Positions 18,921 to 28,182 of a stretch of DNA of 31,897 nucleotides are shown one piece after another. The DNA is from Zygnema cylindricum (taxonomy: Eukaryota > Streptophyta > Zygnematophyceae > Zygnematales > Zygnemataceae), in assembly GCA_037447655.1 (NCBI GenBank), contig JBBHKE010003256.1, positions 1 through 31,897 on the forward strand, read 5' to 3'. The first letter of the stretch is position 1. Every line of letters begins with the position of its first letter. A program made the translations under genes and the position numbers. The notes beneath the pieces are model-generated. The model was not told the DNA's origin and did not search any database. It saw only the letters and a program-made list of their open reading frames with translations.

Positions 18921-19526
18921 ACTTATAATCGTACGACAGTCATTCAGGGAACTCACACGTCACTCTTTCAACTCAGCTCTTAAGATGATGACACGTGGCA
19001 AATATGTACGTCACAGCACTGTACTGTAGCATCGACCGACCAAATGCAGATCCGACGATCCATCTTACCCTGACGCTCAACTTATAAATGACACGTGTAC
19101 ACAAATCTATGGTAAAAAATAGACCCAGCGACAAAAGATTTTGGTATATAACGCCTGCCAGTTGTTTTACCCGTTTTCTACCCATTTTTATTGTGCGTTT
19201 GGAGATAAAAATTGAATAAAAATGACTCTTCGATGAGACGCAATCAGTGTAGATATTTACACGTGTCATTATTTTTTAGGCAGCCAGAGGGCCGCGGTCT
19301 TTCCGAACCCCTCTGGCTGCCCATTCACGAGCCACAGGATCGTACGGACGAAAAGGCGATCAGTATAAGGAAAGATTGCAACGATTCTCGCCAACTTTTT
19401 GTCTTTTCGTCTTTTATCTTTTGGACTTATGTCTTTTGGACTTTTTGTCTTTTCGTCTTTTTGCCTTGGCGTTTTCGGCGCTTACTAAATGTACGGATCG
19501 GTTCGACAGTTGCCATTTTTGTCAGG
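18921..19526. other. Gene-free; contains a 13-bp-stem hairpin and GTCTTTTNG repeats
   Basis: A GC-rich inverted repeat GGCAGCCAGAGGG ... CCCTCTGGCTGCC occupies 19279-19291 and 19309-19321 with a 17-nt loop. Units close to GTCTTTTCG/GTCTTTTGGA repeat about seven times at 19394-19466. The 166-codon frame across this stretch (19212-19712) runs into the foldback element and is not taken as a gene. Confidence 0.5.
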
Positions 19527-19725
19527 TACCCCGTGCTTCGCTATTGCCCATTAGTGTTTATAAATTTTCCGCCGCTTAAAACATCTTTTCTCCGTACACA
19601 CTCGTCAGATTTTCAATTTGAGACCATCAATCGGAAGCTGAGAATCTTACCTTTCAATCGCAACCGTCAGATCCACAATCCGACAAGTGTGTACGGAGAA
19701 AAGATGTTTTAAGTGGCGAAAAAAG
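19527..19725 (+). mobile_element. Foldback element (TACACCGTG family), copy 3, right end truncated
   Basis: The left end TACCCCGTGCTTCGC is followed by the full pair of arms: TTAAAACATCTTTTCTCCG and, on the right, CGGAGAAAAGATGTTTTAA. The terminal TAGCGATACACGGTG sequence is missing after GTGGCGAAAAAAG, so the outer right end is deleted. The central part is inverted relative to copies 1 and 4. Confidence 0.75.
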
Positions 19726-20600
19726 TAGAGTTTGAATACAATTTGAAAAACCATGTCCGCTAAAGTAAGAAACTCCGGTTTGATTGATTTTTCCTATTCT
19801 CTTAATCTACCAGATGCCACACTAAATCTGGTCAATACTCCCAAATAGTAATTAGGCTAATAATACAACTCTTCCTATTTATATGAACAAGTTAACATAT
19901 TTTTAGTATAGTTTTTTTGTTTTATGATTTTTTTAACATCATTTTATCCGAGATCAGATTGCGGGCATAAGCTTGAATGTTACTTATCTTCCAACTCAGA
20001 AAAAAAGTGGAAAATGTGATTTTAAAAAAAGGTAAAGAAATAAAGTTATTGAGTTTGTGTGATGGTTTATGGAAAATGAAAAAAAAATGACTTCCAAGAA
20101 AGAAAAGACAAATGGAGAGAAGCCATGGATGACGGACGAAAGAATTTGGATATAAAGAGAAGAAGGTCAATGTCCAATCAGATAAGAAAAAAATATTGAA
20201 ATTTAGTTTAGTTTAGTAATTTGGCTAAGTTATGGAAGTTTTCTTTAAAAGTGTTGTAATTTTTATTTGGAACTTTGTGAAATCCTAGGAAAAAATTTCG
20301 GAGGGTGCCCACGAAAATGAACGACTTCAAAAAGAAGTTAAGTGGGAATATCGTGAAAATACAACTTAATAAAACAACATTTTAATAAATGGGGTCTCCC
20401 TAATTTGTCCATGCTGGAAATTAACTTGACATCCGGAATTTTTAATGCAACGTCTGGAAAATTTTAGTCGGTAAATAAATGGGCAAAGAAGATATTGTTG
20501 AAATTAGAAATGCTGTGGTCGAATTTTAATTAAATAATGTAATATTATATGTTTGAGTAGAGAAAGAACTACTAAACTTCGACACATTCCTTTGTTGAAA
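19726..20600. other. Gene-free AT-rich stretch
   Basis: No supported gene, RNA or repeat family. Poly-A and poly-T tracts are common. Short frames below 85 codons have no recognisable features. Confidence 0.4.
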
Positions 20601-20764
20601 CGTATGCACTTCCCCTACTATTTTGTACGCATGATATTTTTTGTCGCATACATTAAGCAGCGAAGAAGTTGTTGGTATTGTAGGGAAAAAGTTGTCGGTA
20701 TTACAACAAAGATGTTACTATGAACCAGCAAGTTTACAGGCAAGAGAAAGGTTGAACTTTGCAC

Positions 20765-21000
20765 AGTATCCAGGTGCTTTTGCATAACATATTCGGTCAC
20801 CTTCTGTACACACAGTAATCAGGTTCTTTGGCATCTCTGGTGTTAGAGTAACTAGACGGTTTGGCATCACAGCTTCTGTAAATTGTGTGCACAAGAACCA
20901 GGTGCTTTGGCATCAGAGAATATTGTCATCTGCCCTAGAAGGCATGCGAAAATGTCATCATGCGGAAATGTCATGGGAAAATGGTGCTCTGGCATCAAGC
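20765..21000 (+). repeat. Dispersed 15-bp repeat GGTGCTTTGGCATCA
   Basis: Five exact or near copies of GGTGCTTTGGCATCA occur at about 20770, 20820, 20860, 20900 and 20980. A GCAGCA/TGCA-rich tract follows to 21206. The stretch precedes the copia remnants and may be part of the same decayed element, though no protein motif shows this. Confidence 0.5.
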
Positions 21001-21144
21001 AGCAAAGTAGCTGCAAGTAGCGAGTCTGCCTGCGGGCAAGAGAAACGCTGCAGCAGATTGCAGCAACTGTAATGCAGATAAACCTGCAGCGCCGCAGAAA
21101 CTCTGCAGCAAATTGCATCACTTCTGCATCTCATTGCAACGCCA

Positions 21145-21516
21145 TTGATGCAGATGACACAGATAGAGCTGCATCAGATTACTGCAGGAAATTGCAATTT
21201 CCTGCACCAGATTATGACTATGTGCTCTCGTATCACAAATTTTGGTTACCTGCACGCAGAAGGCATAGATGTTACACATATGGTTGTCTATATGCTATCT
21301 GCAGACCCGACAATACAAGTCACTGCATATCTTAATGCGCTACTACCGACTACAACGAGTCTCATGCTTCAAGAGCTCCAGATTAGCCGTAGAATGAAAA
21401 GTAACCGAAGAAAGGAGACTCCAATACTGCTACAAAAACGGCAGAAGGGTGACAGAGACCAAAAGCGCAGGCTAAAAAAAAACAACACCCGGAGAGGAAT
21501 GTCCAACCATGGTTGA
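21145..21516 (+). pseudogene. Possible decayed Ty1/copia gag-like fragment
   Basis: A 123-codon open frame contains a spacing pattern loosely like the copia gag region: a hydrophobic stretch with a LNALLP segment, then an LQELQI and basic SRRMKSNRRK tail. No zinc-knuckle (CCHC) is visible. The position just upstream of RT remnants is the main support. It could equally be chance open sequence within a GCA-rich repeat. Confidence 0.25.
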
Positions 21517-21779
21517 AGCGTTAGATTCAAAGGAGACAAAGAGAAGCAGTAGGCATAGAGAACCGCCAGCCAAGCAAGGAGAATGCTTGAATACCACACT
21601 CCCCAACCAAGCAAGGGGAATGGTTAAATAACACACTCGCGCCAGGACAAAAGAGAAAGTTCGCAGCAGTCACAAGTGCCGGTGATACTCTTTATCTTCA
21701 GAGAAGCCCTTTCACGTGAAAACTGTGACAGGTGGAGAGGAGCCAGCAGTTCTAAAGAGACGTCTATTCTGGAAAATGG

Positions 21780-22575
21780 CACCATGGAGGCACCTCCTCT
21801 CCATGGAGGTGGAGAGATCCTTGTCGATCTGCCACCTAGAAAAAAAACAGGCTGGAGGTAAATGGACGCTCAAGATCAAGAGCAGTCCAGATGGTTCTAT
21901 TGAAAGATACAGAGCTAAGCTTCTATTAGTGTTAATGATCTACTAGTGTTAATGCGAATTAGAAATAATAATACTGATTTAGTGCAAGATGATGTGGCAG
22001 ATTGTAATCCACTTCCTTAAATAGTGTTGTTAACACTATTTTGTGATTTTTGGCAAAAAAAAAGTCGTGGCCGAATTAGTGTTATTAACTCTAATAATGA
22101 TGGACGGTGTAGCTGCGGAAAAGGATATAGAAAGGAAAGAACAGACTACAATGAGAAATTACAACGAGAAATTTGCTCCTGTAGTCAAATCAAATTCATA
22201 GAGCAGATGGGCGTAAAAACCACCTTTCTGCAGACGGTTTATAAGAGCATGTTTTTATGGTCCAAACCGAGGTTCGATTCGATAAATGCTCAAAAAGTCT
22301 TCTAACTGGTGAATGCTTCTAGGGATTGAAGCAATCTCCACGCCTCTGAATTACTAAAATAATGTACCAGAATTAGAGGAAATACTTGCTCACTGTTTGA
22401 ATGGGCGTCAGATCTGCAACTGGCATTGGGATGTATTGACTGGGGATTTTTTTTTCATGGGTATTTAGGTGCAAATTGGGAAGGGGCTGTAGGGAAAAAA
22501 TGGTTAACTACTGGTTACCTTTTTCACAGTAAGTTGGTACAGAAAACTCCAGTGGACTGTGGTTTGACAAAGAAT
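21780..22575 (+). mobile_element. Ty1/copia retrotransposon pol remnant (RT and RNase H), broken
   Basis: Pieces follow the copia order. A LVDLPP-KK segment at about 21805-21850 is in another frame from the next piece. The start of the reverse transcriptase (K-W-x-x-K-I-K, then PDGSIERYRA) is at 21857-21925. After an inserted element come DYNEKFAPVVK (about 22145-22185) and QMxVKTxFL (about 22203-22232), followed by GLKQSPR (22323-22346). An RNase H segment (GANWEG then TTGYLF) is at 22459-22533. Between the last two, most of RT is missing. Frameshifts, in-frame stops and a deletion make it non-functional. It is recognisable from the conserved copia signatures. LTRs were not identified. Confidence 0.8.
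21926..22113 (-). mobile_element. Foldback-type element inserted in the copia RT
   Basis: The right end AATAATGATGGACGGTGTAG carries the reverse of the TACACCG-type terminus. The adjoining 90 bp matches 31206-31300 in inverted orientation, including GTTAACACTATTT and the GCCAAAA...AAAAATCACAAAAT segment. The left end is degenerate (TTAGTGTTAATG). Copia RT motifs resume immediately outside, so this element interrupts the RT. Confidence 0.65.
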
Positions 22576-22579
22576 TCAG

Positions 22580-24054
22580 AGTAAGTTGTATTACCAGTTG
22601 ATTTACTTTTCTTTTATTTTCCTTGCTTTTTTAAGTAGCTTGAGGCTTGGATAGAGTAAAGTCTTTTTGTGACATGGTTGTTAGTGTGTGTTTAACAATT
22701 TTCCAGGTCTATTGCATCTTGTTGCACGAGCCCTTGTATATTCTTTATTGCAAAAATTGGGATAGAAAACCCATCTGGTCATAATTGGGGCAAACAAAAA
22801 CAACATTTAAAGTCTACCAGAGTTAAGAGAAAACAAGCATCCTTGAGGCTATAAGTTGGAAAGCACTCAGTTTGCAACTCAAGCTCATTGCATTTCTTTC
22901 TTCTGGTTGGTTATTTGCTTTGGTAACTTAATCAGCTTTTGTATGTTACAGGTATTAATGATGAATTAGTTGCGCCTTTAGTATACAATAAAACCGTCAA
23001 AATAATGTGTGGGAAGCCAATATTGTAAAATTATTAGTTATAAAAGGAAGGGAAACCTAACCTAATTCGATCGGACTTATTAGGGAAATGGCCGTATCGC
23101 AGTAAACAACTAGGTTAGAAGAGGGAGATAATACTGATGTGAAAATGCTACTTTCTATGATGTAAACAAGAAAACACTTAGAAATATCTTTTTGTATCGG
23201 ATTTTAACTCCACTGTTTAATACAAATTTTACATTGAACTCGGAGTTGTATACTGTTTGATTTAATTTTCTTCACTTAAGTAACCTAATCTGCCTTTTTC
23301 TGCTTACTACACTTTCTTTTGTTTAGACGGTATGAAATGTGGATCTTGTCAAATAGTAAAAAAAATACAAAATATACTTCTCGATCGGGGTTCTGCATTT
23401 ATAGGCAATAATTTCAAAAATTCACCTTGCTCGTTGCAATTCACCTATTTCCTTGAAAAAAAACAAAAAACAGTTGTCCTGTTTTTATTATAATTTATCT
23501 TTCTATTGCATGATTGAATGCATTAGACAAAATAGTAGATCATTTGCAATACCATGGGATTTCTTTTTTTATTTCATGCCAATTTGAGGTAATGATAATG
23601 TATGATTTTCCTATCATCACAATTACATTTTTTTCTTTAGTCCCTCAGAATTAGAAATCCAGATTATCGGATGCTTATGTAATGACTTTATACTGTTGTC
23701 CACCGAAAATCAAATTGAGATAAAAAAAAATCAAATTTCAAATTAAAATATAACAGACCTATCTTTGGTCTCGTCATGGATTGGTCAGTAGATGACAATA
23801 GACAAACATTCGGTAAATTGTGTAACAAACTTACAAAGTCGCTCTTTAGGGTCACAACAGTATCCAGCGTCTTTAGTCTATAAGGGCTATGTTTAAGAAA
23901 TCCCAAATTGTGTATGCAACAAAAGTTGCTCATGGCCGGAAGAAACTTGTTGCTTGAAATTTATATCATGGGGTAATTCCACATGTTACGATAATATTGG
24001 GCCTCCTCCGTATGAAGTGACTGCACTTCTATGAGAGAGGTTAAGAGTTAAAAT
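22580..24054. other. Gene-free AT-rich stretch
   Basis: Probably the decayed remainder of the retroelement and intergenic DNA. No further domain was recognised on either strand. Confidence 0.4.
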
Positions 24055-24745
24055 CACTGTCAATGTTCAATGTCCCCTGTTGTATACCTTGTGTTCTATA
24101 TCCAATGTGCAATGTCTATTGTCCAGTGTAATATCGAATGCAAGTATCCTAGATTTTGATGTTTATGTCCGGTGTGTAGTGTTTAATATATAATGCCCAA
24201 TGTCCAAATTCCAATGTTCAATGTTCACTGTCCTATGGCCTATGCCCTACGCCCACTGCCAAATGTCCAACGTCGTATTTTCAAAAACATATTTCCTTTG
24301 CCTTTTGCCCTATGTCCTATATCCTATCTTCTATGTCTTCTGTCCGTCCTAGGTGTGTCCTTCCTACGTACTATGTCCTCTGCCTTATGTCCTATGTCAT
24401 GTTTTCTATGTCCTATGTCTTGTTTCCTATGTTTGACTTTTTATGTCCTATGTTCAGTGTCCAATGTCTGATGCCCAATGCCCAACATCCAATGCTTACC
24501 GCTCACATGTTCATTTCATATGGCCAACGCCCGTGTTCAATGGCAATGTCATATGTCCAGTGTTAAATTTTCAATGTTCAATGTTCAATGTTTAATGTTC
24601 AATGTCCAATGTTTGATTTCCCTGTCCAATGTCCAACGTGCAAAGCCCAATTTACAATGTCCGATATTCCAATGACCAATGTCTAATGTCTAATGTCCAA
24701 TGTCCAATGTTCAATGTCCTATGTGAAATGCCGGATGTCTCATCG
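24055..24745. repeat. Degenerate heptamer array (CAATGTC / CTATGTC)
   Basis: Seven-base units close to CAATGTC run for nearly 700 bp with many substitutions; the best-preserved runs are near 24570-24610 and 24680-24720. A central part (about 24305-24440) uses CTATGTC. The three plus frames all give Met/Ser/Cys/Leu-rich strings of similar composition, as expected of a period-7 repeat, so those open frames are not genes. Scattered units resume to about 25520 beyond an inserted element. Confidence 0.8.
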
Positions 24746-24781
24746 CATGCAATATGACGAGGATCCGTAATTAATATCAAG

Positions 24782-25301
24782 TACATCGCGAATCGAAATT
24801 AGCGTTATTAACGCTAATGCCGTCACCCCGAATTTTGACTCTAAAACCTTAAATAGAGTAGATAACTCTAAATTTTTCTTTACATTATATTTAAGGTACT
24901 TTTTGAATCAGCGTTAACAACTCTAATATAGTGCCGTTTTAAATAGTGTGGCGTACGATCGGTGTCTGTCCGTGCAAAATTGTACTTTTATTAACTAAAA
25001 AAATACAAAAAATGATTTAATACAGGCCGTTATCATGTAACCGCGTTTTCACAAACCGCATAGTGCAAACGTCATAATGACGTAAAACTGTACGTTTTGT
25101 CAGATTCCGTACGTGTACCTAATTTACAGTAATGATATTCAGCGCGGATAATTATTACGGAAAGAAACCCAAATTAGAGTTAATGATGAATTAGAGTATT
25201 TTTTTTTTTTTTTTAAAAACGAAAACCTAAATTAGAGTTAAAAACACTAATTATTTTTTTACACAAATTATTTCTTTACGCTAATTACGATTCGCGGTGT
25301 A
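24782..25301 (+). mobile_element. Foldback/MITE element, about 520 bp, TACATCGCG ends
   Basis: The left end TACATCGCGAATCG and right end CGATTCGCGGTGTA are inverted repeats with one mismatch. They continue into AAATTAGCGTTATTAACGCTAAT-type sequence. The interior has TTAAATAG and AGAGTTAA motifs and a T-run at 25200-25215. Heptamer-array units lie on both sides, so it inserted into that array. No coding capacity. Confidence 0.75.
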
Positions 25302-25845
25302 CCTAGTTCCCACTGTTTGGTGTCATCAGAATTTTTGAATGTTTGATGCCCAACACCATTCGTGAATATTTAATTACTATTGCATTTTGTTTGTTGTCAA
25401 AAATTAACTGTTGAGTGTCTCGTGTATAGCCCAATGTCCCACATCTCCCAAATTGAGAGTCGCAAGCTAATCACAATAATATCAATCAAAAGTACTCAAT
25501 GTCCAACGCCAAAGCATACTCGACAATCTGTTTTCTCTCTGTTATTGAGTTGTACCGTGGTCATCGGCAAATTTTCCCGAGAAGATGAAGCGTGAGCAGG
25601 GCCCTTTATCCTCCCTTCCGGAAAAAAAAACATTAGTATAATATCACTGACCTTGGTGAAATCATAAAAAAGACACCATAAAAAACAACACTTTCAAAAT
25701 GTTCATTTAAACCCATTTACTCTACAACAAATACAGTCATTTATAAGAATTATTTTTCTAAACAAAGTCAAGTTTCAATATAAAACTTAACAAAAACATA
25801 GTAGACAACCACTACCTCCAAATCCCATTCTAACGGATAAATTTG
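25302..25845. other. Gene-free; residual heptamer units
   Basis: Scattered CCAATGTCC-type units (for example near 25430 and 25500) are leftovers of the array at 24055-24745. No gene supported. Confidence 0.4.
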
Positions 25846-26508
25846 GAGGGTGGGGGAGAGGGAGAGAGAGGGAGAAAAGAGGGAGAGAGAGAGGGATAGG
25901 GAGAGGGAGAGGGAGAGGGAGAGGGAGAAAGAGAGGGGGAAAGGGAGAGGAAGAGGGAGAGGCGAGAGAGAGGGAGAGGGAGAGGGAGGGGAGGGGGAGG
26001 AAGAGAGAGGGGATTGGGAGCGGGGGATGACGTGCGGGAGGGGGATAAAGAAGGGGCGGGAGGGGGGGGGGGAGGAGGAGGGGGAGAGTAATGGTGAGGG
26101 CAAGGGGGGCAGGGAGTGAGAGGGAGGAGGTGAGGGAGAGGGGGAGGGGGGGGGGGGAAGGGGGGAGGGGGAGGGGGGAGTGGGAGAGGGAGAGGGAGAG
26201 GGAGAGGGAAAAGGAGAGGGAGGGGGAGAGGGAGAGGGAAAAGGAGAGGGAGGGGGAGAGGGAGAGGGAGGGGGAGAGGGAGGGGGAGAGGGAGAGGGAG
26301 AGGGAGAGAGAGGGGGAGAGGGATAGAGAGAGGGAGAGGGAGAGGGAGAGGTACAGTGAGAGGGAGAGGGGGAGGGGGAGGGGGTGGGGGAGGGGGGAGT
26401 GGGAAAGTGAGAGGGAGAGGGAGAGGGAAAAGGAGAGGGAAGGGGAGAGGGAGGGGGGAAAAGGAGAGGGAGGGGGGAGAGGGAGAGGGAGGGGGAGAGG
26501 GAGGGGTG
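25846..26508. repeat. Purine microsatellite (GAGGGA)n / (GGGGGA)n
   Basis: About 660 bp of nearly pure purine on the plus strand, mostly GAGGGA, GGGGGA, GGGAAAAGGA and GAGAGA units. Repeated open frames in all directions (Gly-Arg-Glu or Pro-Leu-Ser) are by-products of the repeat. G-runs of 4-9 make it capable of quadruplex formation on the plus strand. Confidence 0.9.
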
Positions 26509-26731
26509 TTAAGATTCCTAAAATCGGGGGATATAATGGACGATCCCAATAAAGGGATTGATGAGCCGGCCAGGATTTGAATTTGGGACCTTTCACTTAA
26601 TCTGCGAACGCACTACCACTGTGCCACCAGCTCAGATGTTACGCTGGTGGGTCCAATTTTATATAGGTTTTTAGTGTGGATTTTACCACAATTCTGAGTA
26701 TCGAGCGCACATTTCACGTACGTCAACACCC
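26509..26731 (-). mobile_element. tRNA-derived SINE, copy 1
   Basis: A 223-bp unit is shared almost identically with 26797-27019. On the minus strand it contains a tRNA-shaped segment (forward 26563-26633). The acceptor arms GAGCTGG/CCGGCTC pair over 7 bp (one G-U) and the D stem is GCAC/GTGC. The A-box-like sequence is TGGCACAGTGGTAGTGCG, the anticodon stem is TTCGC/GTGAA, and TTCAAATCC stands where a B box is expected. The T stem has mismatches and position 33 is not U, so this is not a working tRNA. The A/B-box head plus an unrelated body supports a SINE. Confidence 0.7.
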
Positions 26732-26796
26732 CCCCCTCGAGAGGTAGCTGGTCATAATAGTCCATGTAAACCTGGTCCCTCTGGCTCCGATCCCAT

Positions 26797-27019
26797 GTTA
26801 AGATTCCTAGAATCGGGGGATAGAATGGACGATCCCAATAAAGGGATTGATGAGCCGGACAGAATTTGAATCTGGGACCTTTCACTTAAGCTGCGAACGC
26901 ACTACCACTGTGCCACCAGCTCAGATGTTACGCTGGTGGGTCCAATTTTATATAGGTTTTTAGTGTGGATTTTACCACAATTCCGGGTATCGAGCGCACA
27001 TTTCACGTACGTCAACACC
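26797..27019 (-). mobile_element. tRNA-derived SINE, copy 2
   Basis: This is the second tandem copy, differing from copy 1 by about a dozen substitutions. The tRNA-like segment is forward 26852-26922 with the same acceptor and D-stem pairing and a different anticodon loop. A 65-bp spacer of non-repeat sequence (26732-26796) separates the copies. The unit starts GTGTTGACGTACGTGAAATG on the minus strand in both copies, next to a C/G-rich tract. Confidence 0.7.
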
Positions 27020-27145
27020 CCTCCCCCTCCCCCCTCCCCCCTCCCCCTCCCCCCCCTCTCTCGCCCACTCTCCCTCTCTCTCCCCCCCTTTCCACCTTTC
27101 TCCTCCTCTCTCCCCCCCCCTCCCCTCTCTCTCTTTCTCTCTCGC
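27020..27145. repeat. Pyrimidine microsatellite
   Basis: CCCCCTCCC and CTCTCT units fill the plus strand for about 125 bp immediately after SINE copy 2, the mirror of the purine tract at 25846-26508 on the other side of the SINE pair. Confidence 0.9.
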
Positions 27146-27195
27146 TGTGTGAATGCTATATTCCAATTTTTCAATGGTACCCTGAAACTCCATTG

Positions 27196-27418
27196 TTAGG
27201 TTAGTATTTTGTCTTATTCGTAGTATTTTGTCTTATTCGTTGTGACTTTGATTTTTCTGTTGTTTATTTAGTATTTTGTCTTACTTGTAGTGACTATGGA
27301 TTTTCTATTGTTAAATTAGTATTTTTTCGTATTTGTTGTGACTTTTTTAAATATGTATTGTTGGATTAGTATTTTGTTTTATTCATAATGACTTCTTTTT
27401 TTTTTGTTTCTTTGGGTT
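27196..27418 (+). repeat. Minisatellite, period about 51 bp
   Basis: Four units start with TTAGTATTTTGTCTTATTCG and continue with TTGTGACTT and a TTTTCTATTGTT-type segment. They lie at about 27199, 27267, 27317 and 27367, and the first has an internal duplication. Divergence increases to the right. Confidence 0.75.
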
Positions 27419-27542
27419 TTCTCTAATGATGTGTTTTACGATTGAGGCTTTGTTTTACTTAAATTAAATGTAGTACACTATGAATATTTTAATATAATAT
27501 AGTATATATAGTATGTAGTGTATATATATATAGTATAATTCT

Positions 27543-27651
<109 letters not shown>

Positions 27652-27681
27652 ATAATAATTTATGACGCGTCACATGGACAG

Positions 27682-27903
27682 TACACCGTGAATCGCAATT
27701 AGTGTTAATGTTTTTTTCGCGACTTAAAACATCTTTTCTCCGTACACACTTGTCTGATTGTGGATCTGACGGGTGCGATCGAAATCCAAGATTCTCACCT
27801 TCCCATTGGCAGTCTCCATTTGATAATCGCACAAGTGTGTACGGAGAAAAAAATGTTTTATGTGGCAAAAAATTTATTAACCCTAATAGCGATACACGGT
27901 GTA
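27682..27903 (+). mobile_element. Foldback element (TACACCGTG family), copy 4, best preserved
   Basis: The ends TACACCGTGAATCGC and GCGATACACGGTGTA are near-perfect inverted repeats, and the flanking G and C extend the symmetry to GTACACCGTG/CACGGTGTAC. Subterminal arms of about 60 bp (ACATCTTTTCTCCGTACACA on the left and its complement on the right) enclose a unique core. It lies just right of the (AT)n tract. No coding capacity. Confidence 0.85.
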
Positions 27904-28182
27904 CTTTAATTGATTATCATTTCTTGGTTTTCTCGCTTATTGAAAACTCAGGAAATCCAAGATGTGTTTTATATTAGACTCTTTGTTGTCATTACCGATG
28001 GTTATACGCCATTTTTAGTATTAAAATACTCTACAAAACAATAATTTCTCGTGGTTCTTATTATTTGGATTACAGATCAAAAATCAAGTTTTTTGTCTTC
28101 TGAATGCGATAAAGTACGCAAGCATTCTCAACCGCACTTCACTTTTAATAATGGCTTCAAGCCATATACTTCATCATTATGA

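Noticed and set aside
19212-19712. 166-codon plus-strand open frame
   Set aside because: It runs from a GC hairpin through a GTCTTTTNG repeat into the arms of a foldback element, so it has no single origin as a gene.
22255-22290. GGTTCGATTCG resembling a tRNA B box
   Set aside because: It lies in the copia RT remnant and has no A box or cloverleaf.
24193-24675. Overlapping plus-strand frames rich in Met, Ser, Cys and Leu, looking like a membrane protein
   Set aside because: A 7-bp repeat reads the same in all three frames over 21 bp; the apparent hydrophobic pattern comes from CTATGTC units.
25768-26596. Several frames of 110-270 codons on both strands
   Set aside because: They are translations of the GAGGGA microsatellite, with no composition like a real protein and no start or splice context.
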